In this document: one piece after another, positions 1-10,688 of the stretch
Numbering within the stretch: the stretch's first letter is position 1
Layout: each line of letters begins with the position of its first letter
NCBI RefSeq assembly: GCF_900113905.1
Contig: NZ_FORC01000001.1
Location: forward strand, 1,238,060 to 1,302,059
Direction of reading: 5' to 3'
From: Phytopseudomonas argentinensis
Lineage (GTDB): Bacteria > Pseudomonadota > Gammaproteobacteria > Pseudomonadales > Pseudomonadaceae
Length of the DNA: 64,000 bases
Position numbers and translations under genes: made by a program
Notes under the pieces: model-generated
Seen by the model: only the letters and a program-made list of their open reading frames with translations
What the model was told of the DNA's origin: nothing
Database searches by the model: none

Positions 1-1833
1 GCTTTGGGTATCGATGACCAGGTCGGCATCCAGCGGCACATCGTACGGGAAGGACTCCCCCGGGATGTTGTCCCCGGCAGCCGCGTACAGCCCTTGCGGG
101 TCACGCTCGGCACATACCTGCGGCGAAGCCTGCACATACACGGTGATCAGCCGCTCTGCACCGATCAGCACCTTGGCCTGTTCACGCCCTTCGGCATCGG
201 GTGCCACGAAAGCCGCCAAAGTCAGCAGGCCCGCCTCGTTGAACTGACGCGCCACGTGCGCGGCACGGCGCCAGTTCTCGGTACGCCCGGCACGATCCTG
301 CGGCAAGCCCTTGTTCAGGTCATGGCGCAGGTTCTGGCCATCGAGCACGTAGACCGCACGGCCCATGTCGAACAGCTTGCGCTCCACGGCATAAGCCAGG
401 GTGCTCTTGCCGGCGCCGGAGAGGCCGCTGAACAGCACGGTGGCCGGCCGCTGGCCGAAACGCGCGGCGCGTTCTGCGGTGGATACATGGCCGCTTTCGC
501 TGTGATGACCGGCGCCGCTACCCAGCGCATCGGCGATGATCATGCCTGCGCCGACGGTACCGTTGGTCAGGCGGTCGATGATGATGAACGCGCCCGTGGT
601 GCGGTTGTGCTCGTAGCCGTCGAGCGCGATTGGCGCATCGAGGGCAACCTTGACCTTGCCGATCTCGTTGAGCTGCAGGCTGCTGGACGCGCCCTGCTCC
701 AGGGTGTTCACATCGACCCGGTGGGTGATGCTGGCAATCGAGCCCGGCACATAGCTGGTGGCGCGTTTGATGTCGTATTTCTTGCCCGGCAGCATCGGCT
801 CTTCGGCCATCCACACCAGCATGGCGTCGAACGTGTCGACCACCTGCGGGCGGTTGTCGGCGTGCACCAGCATGTCGCCGCGCGAGACGTCGATCTCGTC
901 TTCCAGGGTCAGGGTGATGGCCTGGCCCGGGCCGGCCTGTTCCAGCTCACCTTCGTAGGTGACGATGGACTTGACCTTGCTGCCCTTGCCCGACGGCAAC
1001 GCGATGACCTCGTCGCCCTTGCGTACGATGCCGCTGGCCAGGGTGCCGGCGAAACCGCGGAAGTTGAGGTTCGGGCGGTTGACGTACTGCACCGGGAAGC
1101 GCAGGTCGTCGAAGTTGCGGTCGCCCGCCACTTCCACGCTCTCGAGAATCTCCATCAGCGACTGGCCGGTGTACCACGGCGAGCGCTCGGACTTGTTGAC
1201 CACGTTGTCGCCCTTGAGGGCCGACATGGGCACGAACTCCAGGGTGGTCGGGCGCAGGTCGATCTTCTCGGCGAACGCCAGGTAATCGGCCTTGATCTGC
1301 TCGAACACGCCTTGATCGAAGTTCTTGAGGTCCATCTTGTTGATGGCCACGACGATATGCTTGATGCCCAGCAGCGAGGCGATAAAGCTGTGCCGGCGGG
1401 TCTGGGTCTGCACGCCGTAACGGGCGTCGATCAGGATGATCGCCAGGTCGCAGGTCGAGGCGCCGGTGGCCATGTTGCGCGTGTACTGCTCGTGACCGGG
1501 GGTGTCGGCGATGATGAACTTGCGCTTGGCGGTGGAGAAATAACGGTAGGCGACATCGATGGTGATGCCCTGCTCGCGCTCGGCCTGCAGGCCGTCGACC
1601 AGGAGCGCCAGGTCAACTTCCTCACCGGTGGTGCCGCTCTTCTTCGAGTCGCGGGTGATGGCTTCCAGATGGTCTTCGTAGATCATCTTGGAGTCGTGCA
1701 GCAAACGCCCGATCAGGGTGCTCTTGCCGTCGTCGACGTTGCCACAGGTCAGGAAGCGCAGCAGTTCCTTGCGCTCGTGTTGCGCCAGGTAAGCGTGAAT
1801 GTCCTGGCCGATCAAATCGGATTGATGACTCAT
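1..1833 (-). CDS. cysNC: Sulfate adenylyltransferase subunit 1 / APS kinase (CysNC), 3' end cut by window edge
   Basis: GTP-binding subunit of ATP sulfurylase fused to adenylylsulfate kinase. With CysD it makes APS from sulfate and ATP, then phosphorylates APS to PAPS for cytoplasmic sulfate assimilation. The visible 611 residues start at MSHQSDL (ATG at 1833). Residues about 31-38 are the GTPase P-loop GNVDDGKS, 110-113 the DTPG switch motif, and NKMD lies near 165. A second P-loop, GLSGAGKST, near 466-474 marks the C-terminal CysC kinase. Reading runs off the left edge after VIDTQS, so roughly 20 residues are missing relative to the usual length of about 632. It lies 12 bases downstream of cysD in the same operon. 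A 612-codon ORF on the plus strand is its antisense shadow. Confidence 0.97.
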   Translation of the reverse strand, partial: MSHQSDLIGQDIHAYLAQHERKELLRFLTCGNVDDGKSTLIGRLLHDSKMIYEDHLEAITRDSKKSGTTGEEVDLALLVDGLQAEREQGITIDVAYRYFSTAKRKFIIADTPGHEQYTRNMATGASTCDLAIILIDARYGVQTQTRRHSFIASLLGIKHIVVAINKMDLKNFDQGVFEQIKADYLAFAEKIDLRPTTLEFVPMSALKGDNVVNKSERSPWYTGQSLMEILESVEVAGDRNFDDLRFPVQYVNRPNLNFRGFAGTLASGIVRKGDEVIALPSGKGSKVKSIVTYEGELEQAGPGQAITLTLEDEIDVSRGDMLVHADNRPQVVDTFDAMLVWMAEEPMLPGKKYDIKRATSYVPGSIASITHRVDVNTLEQGASSSLQLNEIGKVKVALDAPIALDGYEHNRTTGAFIIIDRLTNGTVGAGMIIADALGSGAGHHSESGHVSTAERAARFGQRPATVLFSGLSGAGKSTLAYAVERKLFDMGRAVYVLDGQNLRHDLNKGLPQDRAGRTENWRRAAHVARQFNEAGLLTLAAFVAPDAEGREQAKVLIGAERLITVYVQASPQVCAERDPQGLYAAAGDNIPGESFPYDVPLDADLVIDTQS

Positions 1834-1845
1834 GGTGCGTGATCC

Positions 1846-2763
1846 TCAGAAATAGCCCTGACGTTTCTTTTCTTCCATCGACCCGGCGGCGTCGTGATCG
1901 ATCACCCGGCCCTGGCGCTCGGAAGTACGGGTCAGGAGCATTTCCTGGATGATGTCGGTCAGGCTCTCGGCCTCGGACTCCACCGCACCGGTCAGTGGGT
2001 AGCAGCCCAGGGTGCGGAAGCGCACCTTCTTCTTCTGGATGCGCGCCTTCTCCTCGTCGCTGAGGTGTTCGAGGATGCGCTCGTCATCGATCATGATCAG
2101 CGTGCCGTTCTTCTCGATCACTTCGCGCTCGGCGGCGAAGTACAGCGGCACGATCGGGATCTGCTCCAGATAGATGTACTGCCAGATATCCAGCTCGGTC
2201 CAGTTGGAGAGCGGGAACACGCGGATCGACTCGCCCTTCTTGACGTTGCCGTTGTAAACGTTCCACAGCTCGGGGCGCTGGTTCTTGGGGTCCCAGCGGT
2301 GCTTGCTGTCGCGGAACGAGTACACGCGCTCCTTGGCGCGGGACTTCTCCTCGTCGCGGCGCGCACCACCGAAAGCAGCATCGAAGCCGTACTTGTCCAG
2401 CGCCTGCTTGAGGCCCTCGGTCTTCATCACGTCGGTGTGCTTGGCACTGCCGTAGGTGAAGGGGTTCATGTCCTGCGCCACGCCATCAGGGTTGATGTGG
2501 GTGATCAGGTCCAGACCCATCTCGCTGACCATCTTGTCGCGGAAGCGGTACATCTCCTGGAATTTCCAGCGCGTGTCGACGTGCATCACCGGAAACGGCA
2601 GCTTGCCGGGAAAGAATGCCTTGCGCGCCAGATGCAGCATCACGGCGGAATCCTTGCCGATGGAATAGAGCATCACCGGGTTATCGAATTCGGCGGCCAC
2701 TTCACGAATGATGTGGATACTTTCCGCCTCGAGCTGTTTCAAGTGCGTCAGTTTATCGAGCAT
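1846..2763 (-). CDS. cysD: Sulfate adenylyltransferase subunit 2 (CysD)
   Basis: Catalytic subunit of ATP sulfurylase, which adenylylates sulfate to APS using ATP, with CysN supplying energy from GTP hydrolysis. The 305-residue protein begins [10 protein letters not shown] and has the usual length for the family. The PP-loop nucleotide-binding motif [10 protein letters not shown] is at about residues 35-44, followed by HVDTRWKF and the basic [15 protein letters not shown] segment typical of CysD. It is the first gene of the cysD-cysNC operon. A candidate promoter lies about 60 bases upstream; sulfur-limitation control by CysB is expected from the family, but I cannot identify a CysB site with confidence. 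Confidence 0.98.
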   Translation of the reverse strand: MLDKLTHLKQLEAESIHIIREVAAEFDNPVMLYSIGKDSAVMLHLARKAFFPGKLPFPVMHVDTRWKFQEMYRFRDKMVSEMGLDLITHINPDGVAQDMNPFTYGSAKHTDVMKTEGLKQALDKYGFDAAFGGARRDEEKSRAKERVYSFRDSKHRWDPKNQRPELWNVYNGNVKKGESIRVFPLSNWTELDIWQYIYLEQIPIVPLYFAAEREVIEKNGTLIMIDDERILEHLSDEEKARIQKKKVRFRTLGCYPLTGAVESEAESLTDIIQEMLLTRTSERQGRVIDHDAAGSMEEKKRQGYF

Positions 2764-3130
2764 GGCTACTCACGAGGTCACGGTATTTTATTCAGGCCAG
2801 ACGGGCCTTGGACGAGGGCGCACTCTAGCACAGCACCTTCTTCTAATCAGGGCGCTGCTTAGATCGAAGCGATATAGGTTTATTCCACTGAAATAGTCAG
2901 CAACCAGGTCCGCGTATGGCCCCTTCAGGCGGCTCCTCTGCATGCCGGCCGAGCGGGGCCGGGGAACCGCAGCGCCGCAACTCTGTGATGCGCGCGGCAG
3001 CTTCGCTGGCTAAGCCTTGACTCAGGCGCCACCACTGCGCACCCTTGCCCGCGTCGCCCGCTTGCCTGAGGCGACACGCGCCCGGCTTGCGGCGCTATCG
3101 GAACCCGCTACTGCGCTCAAGGAGAGCCCC
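2764..3130. other. Intergenic region between cysD and the autotransporter gene
   Basis: Divergent control region of 367 bases. It holds the candidate cysD promoter (2822-2850), a small GC-rich hairpin with 6-base arms CCGGCC/GGCCGG (2945-2950 and 2957-2962), and the Shine-Dalgarno sequence AAGGAG at 3119-3124 for the autotransporter gene. I see no convincing gene or repeat in it. The plus-strand frame is open from 3017, but the stretch before 3131 has no RBS and no signal-peptide character. Confidence 0.6.
2822..2850 (-). promoter_or_regulatory. Candidate promoter of cysD-cysNC
   Basis: On the minus strand TAGAGT (2822-2827) resembles a -10 hexamer. About 17 bases upstream is CTGATT, a poor -35 match. 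A weak -35 would fit an activator-dependent promoter such as those driven by CysB. This rests on motif reading only. Confidence 0.35.
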
Positions 3131-5992
3131 ATGCAACACAGCCCCCTATCCCTTTCCCTCCTCACCCTCGCCATTGCAGCTGCCAGCCTCTCAGCCGAGG
3201 CAGAAACCTACCAGATCGATAACGGTCCCAAGAGCTGGGAGAACGTCGTCATTGCAGATGGCCTTAGCATCGGTGGTGAGCTGACCACGCCAGCCAACGC
3301 GCTGACCCTGAAGCCGGGAACCCACGTGCAGGGCGACCTGATTATCGATGCCTCGATCAATACGACAGGCGCCGAAAGCTCACAGGAACGTTACAGTCGT
3401 CCGCTCACTCTTGGGGAAGGATTGATCGCTTTCTCCGATGAGGTGCGCATTGATGGCGGACTCATCAATAAGGGTAATTTGATCGCCAACGGTATCAGCG
3501 CCGTCGGCATCCAGGGGCGCAATCTCTCCATAGATGGCACGCTCAGCAACACAGGCCTGATCAGTGTCCGGGACACCTACATACTGGACGCCCAGAACCA
3601 CCTCTTGGGCGATGCGATGCCTGCCGGCATAAGCCTGAGCGAAACCCGCGTGGGTAGTCTGAGCAATAGCGGACGCATTGAAGTGATCAGTGCGGATATT
3701 GGCAGAGGTATAGAGCTGATACGCACCCCATTGGCCGGCGCCCTTGAAAATACCAGCAGCGGCAGTGTCGAGGTGACTGGTGATGAAGTGCACGCCATCG
3801 CCGTCAACTTCAAAAGTGATCTGGCCGAACTGATCAACGCAGGAACGGTACGTGCAACGGGCATCAAGTCGCGTGATGACTCCCGTAATTTGAGCGAAGC
3901 CAACGGCATAACCGTCGGCGACAGCATCGTTCGCGGCCGGCTGCTCAACAGCGGCACCATCACCGTCAGTGGCTATGAAGCCACTGGCATTGACCTTATC
4001 GCCTATAGCGGTAACGGCGATCAGGCGCGCGTCGATGGGGATCTTGTCAACAGCGGAAGCATCGATGTGACCGCCGTGGACGAGACTGGAGCAACCGCCC
4101 GTGCCATCGACATTTCCAATGCAACCATCGGCGGTAAGCTGAACAACAGCGGCTCCATTACTGCAAGCGGTGCAGATTCGGTGGGCATCTATGTCGAGAA
4201 GAGTCGCATTGCGGGTGACATTATCAACAGCGGTACGATCAAAGGTGATCGCGCAGGTATCTACCTGTCGAGTATGGATTCCAACAGCAACCTACCCGGC
4301 TATGCTCCGTTCAGCATCATCTATCAGAATGGTGGGCTAATCGAGGGTGGTGAATACGCTATCTACTCCGATACGCAAAACAATAACTCACGACTGATCT
4401 GGGGGGGAGGTACGATAAAGGGGAATGTTCACGGCATGACCTATATAGACATCGTCGGGGACGCCACGTTTGACGGCGACCACCTTAACGACGGCGATCA
4501 TTATGGTGGCGTGGATATTTACAACGCCGACGATAGCCCCCTGGGCAGACCGGGAAAACTGACACTGCTTAAACCTCATGTGACGCTGGATGGCTATCTT
4601 GAAATGAACCGCGGCACGGTGTTGCAACTTAACCTCAGTGATGCAACCGATCCCGACAAGGCCATTCTCAAAGTTAAAGAGGAGGCATACTTTTCGGAAG
4701 AAAGCAGCATCGCGCTTCGCCCTACTTCGGAAGCCTTTCGTGCGGCGGGCAAAGAGTACAAACTGGTGCACGCTGATGGGGGGATTGAGTACGACGGTGA
4801 CCGTAGCCTGGTCGTCAGTAGCTCACCACTGTTAACCGTCAATTCGTCTCGAATCACCGGTACCGAAGTATTGGCCACCGTTAGCAGCGTATCTGACCAG
4901 CAGGCCAGCGAGGTCCTCGGTCAGGCCGGCAGCAGCCCCAACGCCCGCCGTGCCTTCCAGCCGTTCTACGCAAATGTAATGCCCCAACTGGACAGCAGCG
5001 ACCCGGTATTCCAGGCGTTCGCTAATGCCGAGGAGGCACAACTTGCAGCCCTCAGCGAGCAACTCACGCCCCAGGTTGATGGCGCGGTACAGGCTGCAGC
5101 CAATGCGGTGCAAAGCATGGTCAGCGGTGCCGTTGGCTCCCGGACTTCTTCCCTGCGCGGCGCTTCGTCCGGCTCGCCATTCAGCGAAACCGGCTTCTGG
5201 GTTCAAGGCCACGACAGCGATCTGCGCCAGGGCCGTCGCAGCGGCATCGCCGGTTACGACGCCGACAGCCGCGGCCTGAGCCTTGGCCTCGACGGCAAGC
5301 TCGACGAGCAGTGGACGCTGGGTGTGGCCTACAGCAACCTGGATACCAAGGTCAGTGGCCGCACCGGCAACAAGAGCGAGATCGACAGCCAGGTACTGAC
5401 CCTGTATTCGGGCTTCGAACAGGGCCCGGTATTCGTCGATACCAGCCTGAGCTACGGCTTCAACGACAACACCAGCAAGCGCAACATCGCCGGCACCCGT
5501 GCCAAGGGCGACTTCGACAGCCAGTCTCTGGCGCTGAATCTGGAGGCGGGCTATGGGCTGCATGCTGGCAGCGTCACCCTGGAGCCTCGCGTAGCCACAC
5601 GCTATAGCCGCCTGGACATCGACAGTTATCGCGAAAAGGGCTCTTCGGCTGCACTGGCAGTCAGCAGCCAGCGCTACGAAGCTATCGAACTCGGCGCGGG
5701 TGCACGTCTAGCCAGCCAGTTCTCCGTCGGCCAGGGCACCCTGGAGCCGGAACTGAAGCTGATGGCCTACCATGATTTCGCGGCCGACCGTGCCAGCAGT
5801 ACATCGAGCTTCGTGCTCGGCGGCTCGTCGTTCGTGACTCATGGTGCCAGCCCGGCACGTGACAGTTATGAGGCCAGCCTGGGCGTCAACTACCGGCTCG
5901 GCGCCTTGAGCCTTGGGGCAGGCTATGAGCATGTCGGCCGCTCGGGATTCGATGCCGATACCCTGCGTGCCAAGGTACGTTACGACTTCTGA
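3131..5992 (+). CDS. Autotransporter (type Va secretion) with beta-helical repeat passenger
   Basis: Surface-exposed or secreted protein of 953 residues. I chose ATG at 3131 because AAGGAG sits 6 bases upstream and a Sec signal peptide follows (MQHSPLSLSLLTLAIAAASLSAEA). The passenger, about residues 25-640, carries at least eight copies of a loose repeat of the form G-x-L-x-N-S-G-x-I-x-V-x-G, typical of beta-helix autotransporters. The final 270 or so residues (from about FSETGFWVQGHDSD) form an autotransporter beta-barrel ending in VRYDF with the required terminal Phe. The passenger DNA reads as more AT-rich than the barrel and flanking genes, and contains a G7 run at 4401-4407. The substrate or adhesive target is unknown; no protease or lipase motif was seen. 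The gene stands alone between cysD and the Nif3 gene. Confidence 0.9.
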   Translation: MQHSPLSLSLLTLAIAAASLSAEAETYQIDNGPKSWENVVIADGLSIGGELTTPANALTLKPGTHVQGDLIIDASINTTGAESSQERYSRPLTLGEGLIAFSDEVRIDGGLINKGNLIANGISAVGIQGRNLSIDGTLSNTGLISVRDTYILDAQNHLLGDAMPAGISLSETRVGSLSNSGRIEVISADIGRGIELIRTPLAGALENTSSGSVEVTGDEVHAIAVNFKSDLAELINAGTVRATGIKSRDDSRNLSEANGITVGDSIVRGRLLNSGTITVSGYEATGIDLIAYSGNGDQARVDGDLVNSGSIDVTAVDETGATARAIDISNATIGGKLNNSGSITASGADSVGIYVEKSRIAGDIINSGTIKGDRAGIYLSSMDSNSNLPGYAPFSIIYQNGGLIEGGEYAIYSDTQNNNSRLIWGGGTIKGNVHGMTYIDIVGDATFDGDHLNDGDHYGGVDIYNADDSPLGRPGKLTLLKPHVTLDGYLEMNRGTVLQLNLSDATDPDKAILKVKEEAYFSEESSIALRPTSEAFRAAGKEYKLVHADGGIEYDGDRSLVVSSSPLLTVNSSRITGTEVLATVSSVSDQQASEVLGQAGSSPNARRAFQPFYANVMPQLDSSDPVFQAFANAEEAQLAALSEQLTPQVDGAVQAAANAVQSMVSGAVGSRTSSLRGASSGSPFSETGFWVQGHDSDLRQGRRSGIAGYDADSRGLSLGLDGKLDEQWTLGVAYSNLDTKVSGRTGNKSEIDSQVLTLYSGFEQGPVFVDTSLSYGFNDNTSKRNIAGTRAKGDFDSQSLALNLEAGYGLHAGSVTLEPRVATRYSRLDIDSYREKGSSAALAVSSQRYEAIELGAGARLASQFSVGQGTLEPELKLMAYHDFAADRASSTSSFVLGGSSFVTHGASPARDSYEASLGVNYRLGALSLGAGYEHVGRSGFDADTLRAKVRYDF
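4401..4407 (+). repeat. G7 homopolymer inside the autotransporter passenger
   Basis: Seven consecutive G bases encode part of the W-G-G-G stretch of the passenger. Such tracts can slip and switch surface proteins on and off, but seven is at the short end for phase variation. Confidence 0.6.
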
Positions 5993-5999
5993 TCGTGAC

Positions 6000-6031
6000 G
6001 GTGGCGTTCAGGGTCAAGCCTGGACGCCACC
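6000..6031. terminator. Hairpin between convergent autotransporter and Nif3 genes
   Basis: Arms GGTGGCGTTCAGG (6000-6012) and CCTGGACGCCACC (6019-6031) pair over 13 positions with one G-U pair and a 6-base loop. It begins 7 bases after the autotransporter stop codon. There is no clear T-tract, so termination on either strand is likely but not certain. Confidence 0.65.
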
Positions 6032-6050
6032 ACCTTCCTCACCGGCGCTG

Positions 6051-6809
6051 TCAAATCGGATTCGGGCAATCGATGAACAGGTGCTCGATGGCGAAGCGTC
6101 GGCTCAGGTACTCGCCCAATGCCTGCACACCATAACGCTCGGTGGCATGGTGCCCGGCGGCGATGAAGCTGACGCCGTTCTCCCGGGCACTGTGGTAGGT
6201 CTGCTCCGAGGCCTCACCGGTCAGATACAGGTCGACGCCGGCCGCGATGGCCTGGTCGATATAGCCCTGGCCGCCCCCTGTGCACCAGCCGATACGGCTG
6301 ACCATACGCGCCTCCTCCACCAGCAATGGCTCGCGGCCCAACACTTCATACACGCGACGGGCGAAGTCGCGGGCGCTGACTGGCTGCGCCAGCGATCCGA
6401 CCAGGCCGACGGTACGCGGGTTATCGGGCTCGAGCGGGCCTTCGACGGTGATATCGAGCTGCCGCGCCAGTTGCACGTTATTGCCCACTTCAGGGTGCAG
6501 GTCGAGCGGCAGATGGTAGGCCAGCAAGCTGATGTCGTTGGCCAGCAGGCTTTTCAGTCGGCGCTGCTTCATGCCGGTGATACAAGGGTTTTCGCCCTTC
6601 CAGAAATAGCCGTGATGCACCAGCAGGACATCGGCGCGCGCTTCGACGGCGGCCTCGATCATCGCCAGGCTGGCGGTCACGCCACTGACGATGCGCTGCA
6701 CCTGCGGCCGCCCCTCGACCTGCAGGCCGTTGGGGCAGTAATCGGCGATGCGTGAGGCGCCAAGATAGCGCTCGGCGTCCTCAACGAGAGTGGTCAGGGC
6801 AATGGCCAT
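6051..6809 (-). CDS. Nif3-like dinuclear metal centre protein (YbgI/YqfO family)
   Basis: Protein of 252 residues in the Nif3/GTP cyclohydrolase I type 2-like family, thought to bind two metal ions in a hexameric ring; its cellular reaction is not settled. Metal-ligand motifs are visible: VHHGYFW near residues 68-74, YHLPLDLHPEVGNN near 97-110 and GHHATERYGVQ near the C-terminus. I chose ATG at 6809 rather than the upstream start at 6854 because GAGGAAA precedes it by about 6 bases. The gene is divergent from algW, as in P. aeruginosa (PA4445/PA4446). No operon partner is evident. Confidence 0.93.
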   Translation of the reverse strand: MAIALTTLVEDAERYLGASRIADYCPNGLQVEGRPQVQRIVSGVTASLAMIEAAVEARADVLLVHHGYFWKGENPCITGMKQRRLKSLLANDISLLAYHLPLDLHPEVGNNVQLARQLDITVEGPLEPDNPRTVGLVGSLAQPVSARDFARRVYEVLGREPLLVEEARMVSRIGWCTGGGQGYIDQAIAAGVDLYLTGEASEQTYHSARENGVSFIAAGHHATERYGVQALGEYLSRRFAIEHLFIDCPNPI

Positions 6810-6838
6810 ACAGATTTCCTCACGAACGGTGGCGAACC

Positions 6839-6867
6839 GCTGCTTTCTTGGCACGGTTCTCTATAAT
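6839..6867 (+). promoter_or_regulatory. Candidate algW promoter
   Basis: A perfect TATAAT at 6862-6867 lies about 50 bases before the algW start. The -35 position at optimal spacing (6839-6844) is a poor match, so an activator or an extended element may be needed. Confidence 0.4.
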
Positions 6868-6918
6868 GGCGCACCTTAAGGGCCCGATAGGGGCCTCGCA
6901 ACCCTCAGGATTGGATCG

Positions 6919-8064
<1,146 letters not shown>

Positions 8065-8086
8065 CGCTCGCAGCTGGAGCAGATAC

Positions 8087-8116
8087 AAAAAGCCAGGGCC
8101 TGGGCCCTGGTTTTTT
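8087..8116. terminator. Bidirectional intrinsic terminator between algW and hisC
   Basis: CCAGGGC (8093-8099) and GCCCTGG (8104-8110) form a 7-base stem with loop CTGG. It is followed by six T (8111-8116) and preceded by five A (8087-8091), so it can act for both convergent genes. Confidence 0.92.
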
Positions 8117-8129
8117 ATGTGGCTATCGA

Positions 8130-9182
8130 TCAGAGCGCCGCGAGGGCATCGAGCAGTGCCTGGTTCTGCTCGGGCGAGCCGATGCTGATGCGCAGGAACT
8201 GGGCGATGCGCGCTTGCTTGAAGTGGCGCACGATCACCCCCTGCTCACGCAAGGCGGCAGCGATGCCGGCCGCGTCACGCCCAGGGTGGCGGGCGAAGAT
8301 GAAGTTGGCCGCCGATGGCAGCACCTCGAACCCCAGTGCCTGCAGACCGGCAACCACCTGTTCGCGGCTGTCGATCACCGCCGCGCAGGTCTGCTCGAAA
8401 TAGGCGCGATCCTCGAACGCAGCCGCGGCGCCAGCGATGGCGATACGGTCCAGCGGGTAGGAGTTGAAGCTGTTCTTGATCCGCTCCAGGGCCTCGATCA
8501 GGTCCTCGTGGCCCACCGCCAGGCCGACGCGCAGGCCGGCCAGCGAGCGCGACTTGGACAGCGTCTGGGTGACCAGCAGGTTCGGGTACCGGCTCACCAG
8601 GCTGATCGCCGATTCGCCGCCAAAGTCGATATAGGCCTCGTCCACCAGCACCACGCTATCCGGGTTGGCTTGCAGCAGACGCTCCACGGCCTCGAGCGCC
8701 AGCAGGCAGCCGGTCGGCGCGTTCGGGTTGGGGAAAATGATGCCGCCGTTGGGCCGCGCATAGTCCTCGATGCGGATCTGGAACTGCTCGTCCAGGGCGA
8801 TCGGCTCGGCCTGGATGCCGTACAGCCCGCAGTAGACCGGGTAGAAGCTGTAGCTGATATCGGGGAACAGCAGCGGCTTGCCGTGCTGGAACAGGCCGTG
8901 GAAGGCGTGGGCCAGGACTTCGTCCGAGCCGTTGCCGACGAACACCTGGCTGGCCGGCACGCCATAGTGAGCGGCGACGGCCTGCTTGAGGCGATCGCCA
9001 TTGGGATCGGGGTACAGACGCAGGTCGTCATTGAGCTCCGCCTGCATGGCGGCGATGGCCTTGGGCGACGGGCCGTAGGGATTTTCGTTGGTGTTGAGCT
9101 TGACCAGCTTGGTCAGCTTCGGCTGCTCACCCGGCACATAGGGCACCAGGTCTTTGACGAAGGGGCTCCAGAATTTGCTCAT
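8130..9182 (-). CDS. hisC: Histidinol-phosphate aminotransferase (HisC)
   Basis: PLP-dependent class I/II aminotransferase of 350 residues that converts imidazole acetol phosphate and glutamate to histidinol phosphate in histidine biosynthesis. Substrate-binding [12 protein letters not shown] is at about residues 28-39, and the PLP lysine lies in [14 protein letters not shown] near residue 208. VDEAYIDF and the C-terminal arginine motif FLRISIG are also present. It is the last gene of the murA-hisG-hisD-hisC cluster, 67 bases after hisD. Pseudomonads often carry more than one hisC paralogue, so this is the copy linked to hisD. Confidence 0.96.
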   Translation of the reverse strand: MSKFWSPFVKDLVPYVPGEQPKLTKLVKLNTNENPYGPSPKAIAAMQAELNDDLRLYPDPNGDRLKQAVAAHYGVPASQVFVGNGSDEVLAHAFHGLFQHGKPLLFPDISYSFYPVYCGLYGIQAEPIALDEQFQIRIEDYARPNGGIIFPNPNAPTGCLLALEAVERLLQANPDSVVLVDEAYIDFGGESAISLVSRYPNLLVTQTLSKSRSLAGLRVGLAVGHEDLIEALERIKNSFNSYPLDRIAIAGAAAAFEDRAYFEQTCAAVIDSREQVVAGLQALGFEVLPSAANFIFARHPGRDAAGIAAALREQGVIVRHFKQARIAQFLRISIGSPEQNQALLDALAAL

Positions 9183-9249
9183 CTGCCCTTCTCTCCTCGA
9201 ATTCGATTGTGATCTCTGCGCGAGCAGGCAACGCTGCTCGCGGGCCCAG

Positions 9250-10560
9250 TCAGTTCTTGATGCGATACTCGGCGCTGCGGGCGTGGGCGGTCAGCGACTC
9301 GCCACGGGCCAGCACCGAGGCGACCTTGCCCAACTCGGAGGCACCGGCGGCCGAGCAGTGGATGATCGACGAGCGCTTCTGGAAGTCGTACACACCCAGC
9401 GGCGACGAGAAACGCGCGGTACCCGAAGTCGGCAACACGTGGTTGGGGCCTGCGCAGTAGTCGCCCAGCGCCTCGGCGGTATAGCGGCCCATGAAGATCG
9501 CGCCGGCATGGCGAATCTCGGGCAGGTACTGCTCGGGGTTTTCGACCGACAGTTCCAGGTGCTCGGGGGCGATGCGGTTGGCGACCTCGATGGCCTGGGC
9601 CATGTCCTCGACCAGAATCAGCGCGCCGCGGCCTTCGATGGACGTACGGGCAATCGCCTCGCGCTCCAGGCTCGGCAGCAGCCTGGCAATGCTCTCGGCG
9701 ACCCTGTCGAGGAACGCGGCGTCCGGGCTGACCAGAATCGACTGGGCGTCCTCGTCGTGCTCGGCCTGGGAGAACAGGTCCATGGCGATCCAGTCGGGGT
9801 CGGTCTGGCCGTCGCAGACGACGAGGATTTCCGACGGCCCGGCGATCATGTCGATGCCCACCTTGCCGAACACGTGGCGCTTGGCGGTGGCCACGTAGAT
9901 GTTGCCCGGCCCGACGATCTTGTCCACCGGCGGCACGCTTTCGGTGCCATAGGCCAGCGCCGCCACGGCCTGGGCGCCACCGATGGTGAACACCCGGTCG
10001 ACACCGGCGATGGCCGCAGCGGCCAGGACGATCTCGTTGATTTCGCCACGCGGGGTCGGCACCACCATGACCACTTCGGCCACGCCGGCGACCTTGGCCG
10101 GAATGGCATTCATCAGCACCGAGGACGGATAGGAAGCCTTGCCACCGGGCACGTACAGGCCGGCGCGATCGAGCGGCGTGACCTTCTGGCCCAGCACCGT
10201 GCCGTCGGCCTCGGTATAGGTCCAGGAATCCTGCTTCTGCTTTTCGTGGTAGCTGCGTACCCGCTCGGCAGCGACCTCCAGCGCCTGGCGCTGCTCAGCA
10301 GTAATGCGGGTCAGCGCCAGTTCCAGGCGCTCACGCGGCAGAATCAGGTCGGCCATGGAGGCCACTTCCAGGGCGTCGAAACGCTGGGTGAACTCGACCA
10401 GCGCCGCATCACCGCGCTCACGCACGGCCTTGATGATATCCAGCACGCGCTGATTGACGCCGTCGTCCGAGACGCTTTCCCAGCTCAACAGATGATCCAG
10501 ATGCTGGGCAAAATCCGCGTCGGCAGCGTTGAGTCGGCGAATGGCAACTGGTGCGGTCAT
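9250..10560 (-). CDS. hisD: Histidinol dehydrogenase (HisD)
   Basis: Zinc enzyme of 436 residues that oxidises L-histidinol to L-histidine in two NAD-dependent steps, the last reactions of histidine biosynthesis. The start [12 protein letters not shown] (ATG at 10560) gives the usual length. Family motifs are seen: [46 protein letters not shown] with zinc ligands Gln/His, and HLELSVENP. It sits 128 bases after hisG and 67 before hisC. The hisG-hisD spacer is unusually structured. Confidence 0.97.
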   Translation of the reverse strand: MTAPVAIRRLNAADADFAQHLDHLLSWESVSDDGVNQRVLDIIKAVRERGDAALVEFTQRFDALEVASMADLILPRERLELALTRITAEQRQALEVAAERVRSYHEKQKQDSWTYTEADGTVLGQKVTPLDRAGLYVPGGKASYPSSVLMNAIPAKVAGVAEVVMVVPTPRGEINEIVLAAAAIAGVDRVFTIGGAQAVAALAYGTESVPPVDKIVGPGNIYVATAKRHVFGKVGIDMIAGPSEILVVCDGQTDPDWIAMDLFSQAEHDEDAQSILVSPDAAFLDRVAESIARLLPSLEREAIARTSIEGRGALILVEDMAQAIEVANRIAPEHLELSVENPEQYLPEIRHAGAIFMGRYTAEALGDYCAGPNHVLPTSGTARFSSPLGVYDFQKRSSIIHCSAAGASELGKVASVLARGESLTAHARSAEYRIKN

Positions 10561-10586
10561 AGCGAAAGCCTCATCTGAATGGCGTG

Positions 10587-10635
10587 TTCTCAGGCGCCGC
10601 TAGAGTAGCAAGCCCACCGTGCGGGCACCTGAGAA
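10587..10635 (-). other. Long hairpin in hisG-hisD spacer
   Basis: Arms TTCTCAGGCGCC (10587-10598) and GGCACCTGAGAA (10624-10635) pair over 12 positions with one G-U on the minus-strand RNA. The 25-base apical region can form a further small stem (GCCCAC with GCGGGC). It ends 26 bases before the hisD start codon. It may be a processing or stability element or an attenuator; no T-tract. Confidence 0.6.
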
Positions 10636-10658
10636 TTTGGCTATGACACGGATAGGCG

Positions 10659-10681
10659 CTGCGCGGGTATTAGCCGCGCAG
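10659..10681 (-). other. Stem-loop just after hisG
   Basis: CTGCGCGG (10659-10666) and CCGCGCAG (10674-10681) form a perfect 8-base stem with a 7-base loop, starting 7 bases after the hisG stop. No U-tract follows, so 3'-end protection or processing is as likely as termination. Confidence 0.6.
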
Positions 10682-10688
10682 GAAAGGA

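Noticed and set aside
4..1842. 612-codon plus-strand ORF at the left edge
   Set aside because: Antisense to cysNC, whose minus-strand frame shows all GTPase and APS kinase motifs. High G+C codons leave long open antisense frames.
6848..6867. TTGGCACG upstream of algW as a sigma-54 promoter
   Set aside because: The -24 part matches well, but the GC of the -12 element is missing at the required spacing.
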